A stretch of 49,188 nt of DNA from an uncultured Lysobacteraceae bacterium (GCA_902825775.1 CADECF010000018.1:1-49188); one strand, 5' to 3'; positions 24,873-34,358 are shown, numbered from the stretch's first letter. Notes: a model not told the origin generated them from the sequence alone. A program made the numbers and translations.

Positions 24873-26399
24873 TCAGGGGCTGCCGCCGCCCACCGCGCCG
24901 CCGCCGGACGAGGCCGCAGCCCGCGCCGCGTACAGCGTGCCGGGCGGCGGTTGCCGGGTGAAATACTGGTTGATGCCGTCCAGCACCGCGGCGGCCACCT
25001 TGCGCTGATGCGCCGGGTCGGTGAGCAAGCGCTCTTCCTGCGGATTGGAGATGTAGGCCGTTTCGACCAGCATCGCCGGCATGTCCGACGTGCGCAGCAC
25101 GGCGAAGTTGGCGCGCTCGACGCGACGCGCGCTGCCGACCCGACCGAGGCTGTCGAGTACGTGTCCGGCCGCGTCTTCGGATGCCTTCATATGCCCGCTC
25201 TGGGTCAGGTCCAACAGCACGTTCGCCAGCACGTTGCCCTTGCTCAGGCTGACGCCGCCGATCAGATCGGATGCGTTTTCCTTGTCCGCGAGCCAGCGCG
25301 CGCGCTGCGACGATGCGCCTTTCAGCGACAGCACATACACCGACGCGCCGGCCGCGCTGCGATTTTCTGCAGCATCGGCGTGGATCGACACGAAGATGTC
25401 GGCCTTGTTGGTACGCGCCAATTGCGCGCGGCGATTCAACGGAATGAAGACGTCGCTGTCGCGCGTCATATACGCCTTCAGGCCGGGCGTGGCGTTGATC
25501 TGGCGCGCGAGTTCGCGGCCGATCGCGAGCGTCACGTCCTTCTCGCGCTTGCCGTTCATGCCGATCGCGCCGGGATCCTGGCCACCATGGCCGGGGTCGA
25601 TCGCCACGACCAGCGGCCGCATGCCGCGTCCGCGCATCACCTGCTGGAAGGTCTTCGCTGGCGGCTGCGTCGACGACGCGGATTCGGCATCGCCGGTTTG
25701 CGCCGCATTCGGCATCGCCGCCGGCACGCCGGTGGCGATGCGGGTCGGGACGCCCGTCGCAACGGTGGTACCGGCCGGAACGCTTGCCGACGGCAGATTC
25801 TGGGAGGCGCTCGTCGCCTGCTGCGCGGGTGCCTGCGACCCGGACATGTTGGCGATCAGGCGCGCCGTCGCAGCGGCCGAGGCCCCGGAAGGATCCACCT
25901 CCGGTACCGCCGCCGCAGGCGCAGGCGGCGCCGCTTGCGCCTGCAACGCCTTGTCCAGCTCGGATGATGCCGCCACGGAAGGCGGTTCGTCGGCGTTGTC
26001 GCCGGGCCACTCCAGCACCAGCCGGGCGCCGCTGCCGGACGGCTCCAGCCGCGGCTTCAGCGCGACGACGGGTGCGGCCAGGTCGAATACGATGCGGGTA
26101 ATGCCCGGCTGCGGATGACCGGTGCGGATGGCTTTGACGATGCCGACGGCCGCCGGCGCACGGAAACCGCGGGCCAGATCGGCATCCGACAAGTCCAGCA
26201 CCAGCCGGTCGGGACCGGAAAGAGAGATCACCGTGTATTCGACTTGGCCCGCCAGCCCGATCTCGGCACGCGTGCCGGTAGCGCCGGTATTCAACTGTAA
26301 GTCTTTGATTTCGCTAGCATGAGCCAAGTTCCAGCATAACGCGGCGAGTAACGCCGCGCCGAGAAGGACCTGTTGCAAGGTGATTCCCCTGACTCGCAT
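24873..26399 (-). CDS. amiC: N-acetylmuramoyl-L-alanine amidase with AMIN domain (AmiC/AmiB type)
   Basis: 508-aa exported murein amidase that cuts septal peptidoglycan for cell separation. It has a signal peptide (about 1-29), an AMIN domain (about 30-130, SEIKDLQLNTGATGTRAEI, division-site targeting), a Thr/Ala/Pro-rich linker, then an Amidase_3 zinc domain. Metal ligands are His271 in IDPGHGGQDPGA and His340 in SIHAD; Glu446 in VETAYISN is the catalytic or gate glutamate. A regulatory alpha-helix segment (KENASDLIGGVSLSK), controlled by EnvC/NlpD-type activators, is present. The tail is Gly/Ser/Ala-rich. Whether it is AmiB or AmiC cannot be settled; placement beside tsaE and mutL is typical. 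Confidence 0.93.
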   Translation of the reverse strand: MRVRGITLQQVLLGAALLAALCWNLAHASEIKDLQLNTGATGTRAEIGLAGQVEYTVISLSGPDRLVLDLSDADLARGFRAPAAVGIVKAIRTGHPQPGITRIVFDLAAPVVALKPRLEPSGSGARLVLEWPGDNADEPPSVAASSELDKALQAQAAPPAPAAAVPEVDPSGASAAATARLIANMSGSQAPAQQATSASQNLPSASVPAGTTVATGVPTRIATGVPAAMPNAAQTGDAESASSTQPPAKTFQQVMRGRGMRPLVVAIDPGHGGQDPGAIGMNGKREKDVTLAIGRELARQINATPGLKAYMTRDSDVFIPLNRRAQLARTNKADIFVSIHADAAENRSAAGASVYVLSLKGASSQRARWLADKENASDLIGGVSLSKGNVLANVLLDLTQSGHMKASEDAAGHVLDSLGRVGSARRVERANFAVLRTSDMPAMLVETAYISNPQEERLLTDPAHQRKVAAAVLDGINQYFTRQPPPGTLYAARAAASSGGGAVGGGSP

Positions 26400-26477
26400 A
26401 GCCAGGATTCAAGCATCAAGCGCGCTGGAATGCAATAGGTTTTCCCTTATTAATCCGACACCTGGCTTAACTTCCTG

Positions 26478-26960
26478 TCAGCTTGCGGCAAGTATGGGCC
26501 GCAACTCGGGAATACGGGCCAGGGCCGCCAGCCAGGCCTCGCCGCCCTCGGTTTGGGCGACCAGACGCGCACCCCGCCCGCTCGATTCGATCGCCAAATC
26601 GACATGCAGATCGGCGCTGGGCAGGCCGGAGCCACCCCTTTCCGGCCATTCCACCAACCATAGCGCGGCCTCGGTACCCGCCAGCCCCAGGAATTCCAAT
26701 TCCCCGGCATCGGCGATGCGGTACAGATCCAGATGCAGCGCTTCGCCGCCGTCGGCGAGGGGATAGCGTTCGACCAGTGTGTAGGTCGGACTGCGGATCG
26801 CACCGGTCACGCCGAGCGCGCGCAGCATCGCGCGCGCCAGCGTCGATTTGCCGGCGCCCAGATCGCCATGCAGATGCACGACCGCACTCGCCGGCCGCGT
26901 TGCCGACATCGCGCGGCCCAACTGTTCGGTCGCTTCGGTATCGGCCAGGAAGAGTTTCAT
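26478..26960 (-). CDS. tsaE: tRNA threonylcarbamoyladenosine biosynthesis ATPase TsaE
   Basis: 160-aa P-loop protein acting with TsaB, TsaC and TsaD to make t6A37 in ANN-decoding tRNAs. Walker A is HGDLGAGKST (residues 31-40), then RSPTYTLVERY (the switch region) and HLDLYRIADAGELEFLG. The normal family length supports the ATG at 26960. It starts 13 bp after the nnr stop and ends 78 bp before amiC, in the standard nnr-tsaE-ami-mutL order. Confidence 0.95.
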   Translation of the reverse strand: MKLFLADTEATEQLGRAMSATRPASAVVHLHGDLGAGKSTLARAMLRALGVTGAIRSPTYTLVERYPLADGGEALHLDLYRIADAGELEFLGLAGTEAALWLVEWPERGGSGLPSADLHVDLAIESSGRGARLVAQTEGGEAWLAALARIPELRPILAAS

Positions 26961-26973
26961 GCGGTGCGCGCGC

Positions 26974-28446
26974 TTACGGGTTGGCCAGCTTACGCAAAGC
27001 GGGCAGCAGATCGGAAGCCAGCAAGCCGCGTTCGCCTTCGCGCGCCGCATCGTCGCCGGCGCAGGCGTGCAACAAGGCGCCGCAAACCGTCGCGTCGAAA
27101 GCGGACAGGCCTTGCGCGAGCAGAGCGGCGATCGTACCGGTGAGCACATCGCCCATGCCGCCGGAGGCCATGCCCGGATTGCCCGCGCCGATCACGCACG
27201 GCGTTTCGCCCGGCGCCGCGACGAGGCTCCCCGCGCCTTTGAGCACCACCGGACATGCGTATTTTTGCGCAAGTTCGCGCGCCGCCCCATAACGATCGCG
27301 TTGCACCGCGGCCGTGTCGCTCGCCAGCAGACGCGCCGCTTCGCCGGGATGCGGCGTAAGTATGGCGTGCGGCAACGGGCGCGGCGCCATCGCCAGCAGA
27401 TTGAGCGCGTCGGCGTCGACCACGCAGGGTTTTGCGCTGACGAGCGCTGCGTCGAACAGGCTGCGGCCCCAGGCCTGCGTGCCCAATCCCGGCCCCAATG
27501 CGATCGCGTCGGCGCGTTCGAGCATCGGCTTCAGCGCATCCGCCGCAACTACCGCACGCGCCATGATTTCAGGCCTGCGCGCGAGCAGATGGCCTGCGTG
27601 CGACGGCTGAGTTGCGGCGCTGACCAAGCCTGCGCCGCAGCGCAGCGCCGCTTCCGCGCATAACTCGATCGCGCCGCCCATGCCCTCGTCGCCGCCGACG
27701 CACAGCACATGGCCGTTGCGGCCTTTGTGGCTGTTGCGTGGCCGCGGTTGCAGCCATCGCGCCAGGTCGGATCGCGAAACGAGCCGGGCCGCCGCGGCTT
27801 CATCCGCGAATGCGGATGCGTCCGCGCCCAGATCGTTGGCATCGGCGACGCCGACATGGTCGAGCGCATCCCCCGTGTACAGGCCTGCGTGCGGCGCGAG
27901 GAATTGCAGCGTGCGTGCCGCGGATATCGCCGCGCCCGATGCGGTGCCGCGATCGGCGTCGATCCCGCTGGGTACGTCGAGAGAAAACACCGGCACGGAT
28001 GTGCGGCCGATCGCTCCGATCACGCCGGTTGTTTCCGCATCCGGCCCGCGTGCGAAACCGATCCCGAAGACCGCATCGACGATCAGGTCCGCTGCGCCGA
28101 TCGCGCCATCGAAAGTTTCGACCGATCCGCCGGCGGCGGCGAACTCCGCGCTCGCACGCAGGCACAACGCGCTGCGCGGCGCGTGCCCGGCCGCATGCAT
28201 CGCGCGGACCGCGCGCCCTGCCGCCAGCGCGTAGCGGGCGAGCACGTAGCCATCGCCGCCATTGTTGCCCGGCCCGCAAACCACCGCGATCCGCTGCGCC
28301 TGCGGCCAATGCTGCAGCAGGTAACCCCAGGCCGCCTCGCCGGCGCGCCGCATCAAGGCGAAATCGTCGCCGCCGAGCGCAGCGGTGACCCGCGCTTCGA
28401 TGTTGCGCACGCTTTTCGTGTCGTAAAGCGCCAAGCCGGTATTCAT
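26974..28446 (-). CDS. nnr: Bifunctional NAD(P)H-hydrate epimerase / ADP-dependent dehydratase
   Basis: 490-aa two-domain repair enzyme for hydrated NAD(P)H. The N-terminal YjeF_N epimerase domain (about 1-215) has GPGNNGGDGYVLAR and SLDVPSGIDADRG. The C-terminal carbohydrate-kinase-like dehydratase domain has NSHKGRNGHVLCVGG, LTPHPGEAARLL, VLKGAGSLV and GNPGMASGGMGDVLTG. The epimerase interconverts R and S forms; the dehydratase uses ADP on the S form. The ATG at 28446 lies 22 bp from the divergent queG start; TAGAAT on this strand (28458 to 28453) would place transcription start near the ATG. Confidence 0.95.
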   Translation of the reverse strand: MNTGLALYDTKSVRNIEARVTAALGGDDFALMRRAGEAAWGYLLQHWPQAQRIAVVCGPGNNGGDGYVLARYALAAGRAVRAMHAAGHAPRSALCLRASAEFAAAGGSVETFDGAIGAADLIVDAVFGIGFARGPDAETTGVIGAIGRTSVPVFSLDVPSGIDADRGTASGAAISAARTLQFLAPHAGLYTGDALDHVGVADANDLGADASAFADEAAAARLVSRSDLARWLQPRPRNSHKGRNGHVLCVGGDEGMGGAIELCAEAALRCGAGLVSAATQPSHAGHLLARRPEIMARAVVAADALKPMLERADAIALGPGLGTQAWGRSLFDAALVSAKPCVVDADALNLLAMAPRPLPHAILTPHPGEAARLLASDTAAVQRDRYGAARELAQKYACPVVLKGAGSLVAAPGETPCVIGAGNPGMASGGMGDVLTGTIAALLAQGLSAFDATVCGALLHACAGDDAAREGERGLLASDLLPALRKLANP

Positions 28447-28452
28447 GGCCGG

Positions 28453-28462
28453 ATTCTATACT
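28453..28462. promoter_or_regulatory. Overlapping divergent -10 elements between nnr and queG
   Basis: Within a 22-bp gap, TATACT on the plus strand (28457-28462) and TAGAAT on the minus strand (28458-28453) overlap. Each would start transcription at or within 1-2 nt of the start codon of its gene, which implies leaderless messages. Any -35 boxes would lie inside the opposite coding region and are not obvious. Confidence 0.4.
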
Positions 28463-28468
28463 TGGCGC

Positions 28469-29542
28469 GTGGAAACCCATGCCGCCAACCCCGACTACCG
28501 CGAACTCGCGCAGCGCATCAAACGGCTGTCGCGCGAGCTCGGCTTCCAGCGCTGCGGCATCAGCGACATCGACCTGGGCGCGGACGAGGCCTATCTTCGC
28601 GAATGGCTCGCGCAGGGCCTGTACGGCTCGATGGACTGGATGGCGCGGCACGGCGACAAGCGATCGCGGCCGGACGAGCTGATCCCCGGTACGCTGCGCG
28701 TGGTGTCGGTGGGGCTGGATTACGGCCGCGGCGACGACGAAGCGGCCTGGACCAACATCGCCGACGGCGAGCGCGCTTACGTGGCGCGTTACGCGCTGGG
28801 TCGCGACTATCACAAGCTGATGCGGCAGCGGTTGCAGCAGCTCGCCGATCGCATCGCGGACGAGGTGGGGCCGTTCGGCCATCGCGTGTTCGTCGACTCC
28901 GCGCCGGTCTTGGAACGCGCATTGGCGCGCAACGCGGGCCTGGGCTGGATCGGCAAGCACACCTGCCTGATCGACAAGGACGGCGGCTCGTGGTTTTTCC
29001 TCGGCGAGATCTACGTCGATCTGCCGCTGCCGACCGACCAGCCGGCCAGCGCGCATTGCGGCAGCTGCGTGCGCTGCATCGATGTGTGCCCGACCCAGGC
29101 GATCGTGGCGCCGCACAAGCTCGACGCGCGGCGTTGCATCGCCTATCTCACCATCGAGCATGAAGGCGCGATTCCCGAGGAGCTGCGCCCGCTGATCGGC
29201 AACCGCATCTTCGGCTGCGACGACTGCCAGCTGGTCTGCCCGTGGAACAAGTTCGCCAAGCGCACCGACGAACCGGATTTCCGCGCGCGCAACGATTTGG
29301 ACCGGGCGAGCCTGTCGCAGTTGTTCGCATGGGACGAGGAAGAATTCCTGAGCCGCACCGAAGGCTCGGCGATCCGCCGCAGCGGACATGAGCGTTGGTT
29401 GCGCAATATCGCGGTCGCGCTGGGGAATGCGCCGACGACGCCGGAGGTGATCGCCGCGCTGAAATCGCGCGAGAACGACGGCGATGCCGTCGTGCGGGAA
29501 CACGTCGGCTGGGCGCTTAACCGACACCGACGCCCCTTGTAG
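28469..29542 (+). CDS. queG: Epoxyqueuosine reductase QueG
   Basis: 357-aa cobalamin-dependent iron-sulfur enzyme for the last step of queuosine synthesis in tRNA. Features are GLYGSMDWMARHGDKRSRP, the vitamin B12-proximal region VDSAPVLERALARNAGLGW, and two 4Fe-4S clusters (CGSCVRCIDVCPTQAI and CDDCQLVCPWNKF). A C-terminal HEAT-like part ends the protein. I prefer the GTG at 28469 (METHAANPDYRELAQ), which aligns with the E. coli N-terminus; the ATG at 28445 would overlap the divergent nnr start. Other que genes are not in the window. Confidence 0.93.
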   Translation: METHAANPDYRELAQRIKRLSRELGFQRCGISDIDLGADEAYLREWLAQGLYGSMDWMARHGDKRSRPDELIPGTLRVVSVGLDYGRGDDEAAWTNIADGERAYVARYALGRDYHKLMRQRLQQLADRIADEVGPFGHRVFVDSAPVLERALARNAGLGWIGKHTCLIDKDGGSWFFLGEIYVDLPLPTDQPASAHCGSCVRCIDVCPTQAIVAPHKLDARRCIAYLTIEHEGAIPEELRPLIGNRIFGCDDCQLVCPWNKFAKRTDEPDFRARNDLDRASLSQLFAWDEEEFLSRTEGSAIRRSGHERWLRNIAVALGNAPTTPEVIAALKSRENDGDAVVREHVGWALNRHRRPL

Positions 29543-29561
29543 AACCGGGCTTGCTCGACTG

Positions 29562-29648
29562 CTTTTCGTGGGAGCGGCTTCAGCCGCGAGCTCTTGATTC
29601 CAGCCGCCGGCCGAAAAGCTCGCGGCTGAAGCCGCTCCCACAAAAACG
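29562..29648. repeat. REP-like inverted repeat, locus 10
   Basis: Near-perfect inverted arm pair with a 23-nt loop, lying between the convergent queG and pgi ends, only 2 bp from the pgi stop. Confidence 0.92.
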
Positions 29649-29650
29649 CT

Positions 29651-31153
29651 TCAGCGCAATTGGGCGAGGAACTCGCGGGTGACGGGATCCTCCGCCTCGG
29701 CCTCGCCGTTCAACGCCGGCAGCAAGCGGCTGGCGACCTGTTTGCCGAGTTCGACGCCGAACTGGTCGAAGGCATTGATGCCCCACAGCACCGCCTGCAG
29801 GTAGACGCTGTGCTCGTACATCGCGATCAGCATGCCCAGCGACTGCGGCGTGAGCGCATCGAGCAGGATCAGCGTGCTCGGGCGGTTGCCTGCATAGGCG
29901 CGGTGCGGATCGTCGCTGGCCAGGCCGTTCGCCAGCGCTTCGGTTTGCGCCAGCAGATTGGCCAGCAAGGCCTTGCGGTTGTCGCCGTAAGGATCGTCGC
30001 CCCGCACCACGCCGACGAAGTCGGCAGGAACGACCTGCGTGCCCTGGTGCAGCGCCTGGAAGAAGCTGTGCTGGGTGTCGGTACCCGCCCCGCCCCACCA
30101 CACCGCCACGGTCTGTTCCCGCAAGGCCGCGCCGTCGAGACGCGCGCTCTTGCCGAGGCTTTCCATCACCAGCTGCTGCAGATAGTTCGGCAGCAATTTG
30201 AGGCGTTCATCGTAAGGCAGCACCGCCTGCGTCGCCGCGCCGAGCGCGTTGCGGTTCCAGACCGCAGTCAGCGCGTGCCAGACCGGCAGGTTCTGTTCCA
30301 ACGCGGCCGACGAGGCGTGCTGGTCCATCGCGGCGGCGCCTGCGAGCAGATTTTCGAACGCGTCCATGCCGATCGCCAAGGCGATCGGGAAACCCACCGC
30401 CGACCACAACGAATAACGGCCGCCGACCCAATCCCACATCGGCAGGATCCGCTCCGGCGCGATGCCGAAATCCCCGGCGCGCTGCACGTTGGCGCTGACC
30501 GCGTAGACGCGCTGGTCGTCGCCCAGCCACTCGCGGACGATGCGGCCGTTGAGCAGCGTTTCCTGCGTGCCGAAAGTCTTGGAAATCAGGATGGCCGCGG
30601 TGCGCTTCGGATCCAGGCCGGCCAGCGTGCGTTGCGCCGCGCTACCGTCTACGTTGGATAGGAAATGCACGCGGAAGCGACCCGGCGCAGGGCCCGACAG
30701 CGCGTCGGCCACCAGACGCGGGCCAAGATCGGAGCCGCCGATGCCGACGCTGACGATGTCGGTGACGTCGGAAGTTTCGAGCGCTTCGATCAACTCGCGC
30801 ATCCGCGCGCGCACCTTCATCGCCTCGGCATGCGCCTCGCGGGCGACGGCCTGCTGCGACAGATCGCCGCGCAAAGCCGTATGCAAAGCGGCGCGGCCTT
30901 CGGTGGCGTTGACCGGCACGCCATCGAACAGTTTCCTCAGCGCGCCGCGCAGGTCGGCCGCCTGCGCGAGCGCGAACAGCTCGGCCAGCGCATCGCGGTC
31001 GTAACGCTGGCGGGCGAAGTTGGCGTACAGCGGCCCGGTGCGCAGCGCGAAATCTCGCGCGCGGGCCGGATCGGTTTCGATCAGCTGGCGCAGCGGCGCG
31101 TTTTGCAGCCGCGCCGCATGCGCGCGCAGACCGTCGAACGCGCCGCCGGCCAC
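29651..31153 (-). CDS. pgi: Glucose-6-phosphate isomerase
   Basis: 500-aa glycolytic and gluconeogenic enzyme interconverting glucose 6-phosphate and fructose 6-phosphate. Both PGI signatures are present: [15 protein letters not shown], and [19 protein letters not shown] near the C-terminus. [11 protein letters not shown] and [10 protein letters not shown] form the phosphate site. The length is slightly shorter than the E. coli enzyme (549 aa). The start is GTG at 31153, 3 bp after the panD stop, so pgi is the last gene of the pan transcript. Confidence 0.96.
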   Translation of the reverse strand: MAGGAFDGLRAHAARLQNAPLRQLIETDPARARDFALRTGPLYANFARQRYDRDALAELFALAQAADLRGALRKLFDGVPVNATEGRAALHTALRGDLSQQAVAREAHAEAMKVRARMRELIEALETSDVTDIVSVGIGGSDLGPRLVADALSGPAPGRFRVHFLSNVDGSAAQRTLAGLDPKRTAAILISKTFGTQETLLNGRIVREWLGDDQRVYAVSANVQRAGDFGIAPERILPMWDWVGGRYSLWSAVGFPIALAIGMDAFENLLAGAAAMDQHASSAALEQNLPVWHALTAVWNRNALGAATQAVLPYDERLKLLPNYLQQLVMESLGKSARLDGAALREQTVAVWWGGAGTDTQHSFFQALHQGTQVVPADFVGVVRGDDPYGDNRKALLANLLAQTEALANGLASDDPHRAYAGNRPSTLILLDALTPQSLGMLIAMYEHSVYLQAVLWGINAFDQFGVELGKQVASRLLPALNGEAEAEDPVTREFLAQLR

Positions 31154-31156
31154 GCC

Positions 31157-31537
31157 TCAGGCCGCCTGGGCGGGAATGGAGTTATTGGTATGCGTCAACC
31201 GGTTGTCGCGATCGACGTAGACCAGGGTCGGCTTGAACTTGGCCGCCTCGGCCTCATCGCAGGCGCCGTACGCGCAGATGATCACCAGATCGCCCGGACG
31301 CGCCTTGTGCGCGGCGGCGCCGTTGACCGAGATCATCCCGCTGCCTTCTTCGCCGCGGATCGCATAAGTCGCGAAACGCTCGCCGTTGTTGATGTTGTAG
31401 ATCTCCACGCGCTCGTACTCGCGGATGCCGGCGATGTCGAGCAGACGGCCGTCGATCGCGCACGAACCTTCGTAATGCAGTTCGGCATGGGTGACGGTGG
31501 CGCGGTGGATTTTGGCTTTCAGCAGGGTCAGTTGCAT
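31157..31537 (-). CDS. panD: Aspartate 1-decarboxylase proenzyme
   Basis: 126-aa pyruvoyl enzyme making beta-alanine from aspartate for pantothenate. The self-cleavage site is Gly24-Ser25 in HYEGSCAID, producing a small beta chain and an alpha chain with N-terminal pyruvoyl. [14 protein letters not shown] and [13 protein letters not shown] are characteristic. The PanZ/PanM maturation factor is not present in the window. It is separated from panC by a repeat and followed 3 bp later by pgi. Confidence 0.96.
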   Translation of the reverse strand: MQLTLLKAKIHRATVTHAELHYEGSCAIDGRLLDIAGIREYERVEIYNINNGERFATYAIRGEEGSGMISVNGAAAHKARPGDLVIICAYGACDEAEAAKFKPTLVYVDRDNRLTHTNNSIPAQAA

Positions 31538-31670
31538 GGCGTGGCTCGGCCGGGAAACGGAGGGCGTCAGCCCGATGCGCGGAGTATAGGGTCGATTTTC
31601 CGCACTGCAACAAAGCGTTGGCGGCTGTTCAGTGGAAACCGCGATAAGCAAGGGGGCTGGCGCAGATTTC

Positions 31671-31834
31671 TCCCCTCTCCCGCCTGCGGGAGAGGGACAG
31701 GCCCGAAGGGCCAGGGAGAGGGACCGGCTCTTCGCGCCATCTGACAGCAAGAGCAAAAGCACGCTTCGCTCCGCTAGCGCGCCCCTCTCCTGCCCCTGCT
31801 GTTTCCTCCCCCGCGAGGGGGGAGGAAACAGCAG
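31671..31834. repeat. CCCCTCTCCC-type repeat plus an 18-bp perfect hairpin
   Basis: The left part has CCCCTCTCCCGCCTGCGGGA and GGCCCGAAGGGCC hairpins, related to the element at 17934-18093. The right part (31795-31835) is a perfect 18-bp stem, CCTGCTGTTTCCTCCCCC with its complement around a 5-nt loop, ending 2 bp from the panC stop. It fills the 299-bp panC-panD gap, which has no gene. Confidence 0.8.
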
Positions 31835-31836
31835 GC

Positions 31837-32706
31837 TTACGCTCGTTGCGCGGTCCCCGCCTCAAACTCAAGATTGTCGATAAGCCGCGTCTTGCCAAGC
31901 CTGGCTGCAATCAAAGCTACCCGCGGACCAATCGGCGACGCTCCTTCCGGCTCGACCAACTCCGGCGTACGCACCACCGCATAATCGACATCGAACCCGG
32001 CATCCCGCAAATGCGACGCAGCGTTCCGCTCGACCGCCGCGCGCGATTCGCCGGAAACGATGCCATCGCGCATCGCCAGCAGCGTGCGATGGATCTGCGC
32101 AGCGACCGGACGCTCTTCCGCCGATAAATATTGATTTCGCGAACTCATCGCCAGCCCGTCGGCTTCGCGCTTGGTTTCGGCGGCGACGATTTCGAGCGGG
32201 AATGCAAGGTCGCGCACCATGTAGCGGATCACCGCCAACTGTTGGTAATCCTTGCGGCCGAAGACGGCCACATCCGGTTGCACTTGGTTGAACAGCCGCG
32301 CTACCACCGTGGTCACGCCGTCGAAATGGCCGGGGCGATGCGCGCCCTCCAGCGTATCGGTGACGCCGGGCACGCGCAGATGCACCGCCTGCGCGGCGCC
32401 GTACGGATACATCGTGTCGACCGAAGGCAGCCACAGCACATCGCAGCCGCTGGCTTCCAACCCGGCCGCGTCGGCCTCGGGCGTGCGCGGATAGCGTGCG
32501 AAGTCTTCGTCCGGCCCGAACTGGGTCGGATTGACGAACACGCTGGCGACGATGCAATCGGCATGTTCGCGCGCCAGTTTCACCAGCGAATGGTGCCCGG
32601 CATGCAGATTGCCCATGGTCGGCACGAAGCCGATGCGCAGGCCGGCGCGTTTCCATTCGCCGACGCGCGCGCGCAATGCGTCCAAATTGGTCACGGTTTC
32701 GATCAT
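31837..32706 (-). CDS. panC: Pantoate-beta-alanine ligase
   Basis: 289-aa ATP-dependent ligase condensing pantoate with beta-alanine to pantothenate. It belongs to the class I synthetase-like nucleotidyltransferase fold: [16 protein letters not shown] (HxGH), [22 protein letters not shown] and the KMSKS-like MSSRNQYLS. The ATG at 32706 ([12 protein letters not shown]) is preferred to one 27 nt upstream, which lies beside the inverted repeat in the panB-panC gap. Confidence 0.96.
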   Translation of the reverse strand: MIETVTNLDALRARVGEWKRAGLRIGFVPTMGNLHAGHHSLVKLAREHADCIVASVFVNPTQFGPDEDFARYPRTPEADAAGLEASGCDVLWLPSVDTMYPYGAAQAVHLRVPGVTDTLEGAHRPGHFDGVTTVVARLFNQVQPDVAVFGRKDYQQLAVIRYMVRDLAFPLEIVAAETKREADGLAMSSRNQYLSAEERPVAAQIHRTLLAMRDGIVSGESRAAVERNAASHLRDAGFDVDYAVVRTPELVEPEGASPIGPRVALIAARLGKTRLIDNLEFEAGTAQRA

Positions 32707-32722
32707 GGGGGTCTTTGGAGCA

Positions 32723-32810
32723 TTTTTCGACACGGATGAAATCTGATAAAGGCGGATTCAGAACATAAATTTTTTATCTGCTCTTATCGGATTTCATCCG
32801 TGTCGAAAAA
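32723..32810. repeat. AT-rich 27-bp inverted repeat between panB and panC
   Basis: Arms at 32723-32749 and 32784-32810 match at 26 of 27 positions (TTTTTCGACACGGATGAAAT and onward), around a 34-bp AT-rich loop. The base composition differs strikingly from the GC-rich neighbourhood. It lies directly after panB and before panC on the same transcript. It is probably a dispersed REP-like element; it could also act as a processing or attenuation hairpin. Confidence 0.85.
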
Positions 32811-32821
32811 AGCCTTCGCCA

Positions 32822-33634
32822 TCAGGCGTAGGAGTGTTCGGCATCGGGAAAACTGCCGTCTCGCACCGCGGCGACATATGCCTTCACCGCGCCGGCGACC
32901 GAACCGCCTTCGGCCAGGAAATCTTTGACGAAACGCGGCCGGCGATGGCCGCTGTCCAAGCCGATGAAATCGTGCAGCACCAGCACCTGGCCGTCGCACT
33001 CGGGGCCGGCGCCGATGCCGATCGTCGGGATCGGAACCGCCTTCGTGATCGCAGCCGCCAGCGGCGACGGCACGCATTCCAGCACCAGCAATTGCGCGCC
33101 CGCCCCGGCTACCGCAAGCGCGTCCTCGCGCAGCTTCTTCGCAGCGGCTTCCTCGCGGCCCTGCACCTTGTAGCCGCCGAAGCGCAGCACCGATTGCGGC
33201 GTCAGGCCCAGATGCGCGCTGACCGGGATTTCGCGTTCCACCAGGAAGCGGATCACGTCGAGCTTGTGGCCCGCACCTTCCAGTTTGATCATCTGCGCAC
33301 CAGCCTGCAGCAGGCGCGTGGCGGCGTCGAGCGCACGCTCGGGCGTCGCGTCGGCCTGGAACGGAAGATCGGCGACCAGCAACGCGCGCGACAGGCCGCG
33401 CGCGACGTTGGCGGTGTGGTAAACGACGTCGTCCACGGTCACCGGCAAGGTGGAACCGTGACCTTGCATCACCATGCCCAGCGAGTCGCCGACCAGCACC
33501 AGATCGATGCCGTTGGCGTCGAGCGCACGCGCGAAGCTCGCGTCATAGGCGGTGAGCATCGCCAATTTGGCGCCGTTCCGCTTGGCCGCGGCCAGGTCGG
33601 GAATAGTCCAGGGTTTGTCGTCGGCGATGGCCAT
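32822..33634 (-). CDS. panB: 3-Methyl-2-oxobutanoate hydroxymethyltransferase
   Basis: 270-aa TIM-barrel enzyme transferring the one-carbon unit from 5,10-methylene-THF to alpha-ketoisovalerate, the first committed step to pantoate. Signatures are [27 protein letters not shown] (metal-binding Asp), [19 protein letters not shown] and [17 protein letters not shown]. The length is typical. It is followed by the AT-rich inverted repeat and panC. Confidence 0.96.
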   Translation of the reverse strand: MAIADDKPWTIPDLAAAKRNGAKLAMLTAYDASFARALDANGIDLVLVGDSLGMVMQGHGSTLPVTVDDVVYHTANVARGLSRALLVADLPFQADATPERALDAATRLLQAGAQMIKLEGAGHKLDVIRFLVEREIPVSAHLGLTPQSVLRFGGYKVQGREEAAAKKLREDALAVAGAGAQLLVLECVPSPLAAAITKAVPIPTIGIGAGPECDGQVLVLHDFIGLDSGHRRPRFVKDFLAEGGSVAGAVKAYVAAVRDGSFPDAEHSYA

Positions 33635-33727
33635 GTCGTGTCCCGAATCGATGAGTCGACGGAAGGATAGCGCCTTTAGACGGGCCGCTCACCGCGAAAG
33701 CCGGAATGATCGATCCCATCGCCTGCC

Positions 33728-33852
33728 TTTTGCGGGAGCGGCTTCAGCCGCGAGCTCTTGATCTTGTCGGAGCGGCTTCAGCCGCGAGCTTTTGCCTTAA
33801 AGCGACGTGGCGATTCCAAACAGCTCGCGGCTAAAGCCGCTCCTACAAAAAA
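33728..33852. repeat. REP-like inverted repeat, locus 11
   Basis: Two left-hand arms in tandem (both with GCGGCTTCAGCCGCGAGC) followed by one right-hand arm with the CTAAAGCC variant. It lies between folK and panB, and its right tip (33843-33845) contains the stop codon of folK. Confidence 0.92.
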
Positions 33853-34358
33853 AGCCCAGCGTTAGGGTCCAAGACCGAGATGCCTTCGTCCGACAGCTGA
33901 GCCAACGCCGTATCCGCACGGCCTATCCCGGGAATGGTTATGTCCGGCGCGACCTCGAGCAACGGCCGCAGTGCGAACGCGCGCAAATGCAATCGCGGAT
34001 GCGGCACGTGGAAACCGGGCTCGTCGATGATCGCCTCGCCGTATAGCAACAAGTCCAGATCAATCGTGCGCGGACCCCAGCGCTGATCCGCACCTCGCGA
34101 ACGGCCGTGGATGCGCTCGATCGCCAACAGATGCTCGAGCAATGCGTGCGGCGCCAGTTGCGTCTCCAGCATCGCCACGGCGTTGACGAAATCGGGCTGA
34201 TCTTCGTTGCCCCAGGCAGGCGTGCGGTACAGGCGCGATACGCGCAACAACCGCGTGTCCGACAAGGCGTCCAGATCGTCGATCGCGGCGCGCAACGTGG
34301 CGGCGGCGTCGCCGATATTGCCGCCGAGGCCGACGAAGGCGATGGCGGGCGCGTTCAC
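33843..34358 (-). CDS. folK: 6-Hydroxymethyl-7,8-dihydropterin pyrophosphokinase
   Basis: 171-aa folate enzyme (HPPK) that pyrophosphorylates hydroxymethyl-dihydropterin. Signatures are FVGLGGNIGDAAATLRAAID, YRTPAWGNEDQPDFVNAV and the strongly conserved WGPRTIDLDLLLYG. The GTG start at 34358 shares one base with the pcnB TAG stop. The final residues GLFL and the TAG stop come from the adjoining repeat arm (CTT TTT TTG TAG), so the C-terminus may have been reset by the repeat. Confidence 0.95.
   Translation of the reverse strand: MNAPAIAFVGLGGNIGDAAATLRAAIDDLDALSDTRLLRVSRLYRTPAWGNEDQPDFVNAVAMLETQLAPHALLEHLLAIERIHGRSRGADQRWGPRTIDLDLLLYGEAIIDEPGFHVPHPRLHLRAFALRPLLEVAPDITIPGIGRADTALAQLSDEGISVLDPNAGLFL

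Noticed and set aside
27800-29641. A 613-codon minus-strand frame across queG and the end of nnr
   Set aside because: It begins inside a repeat arm, is antisense to queG, and has no family motif.
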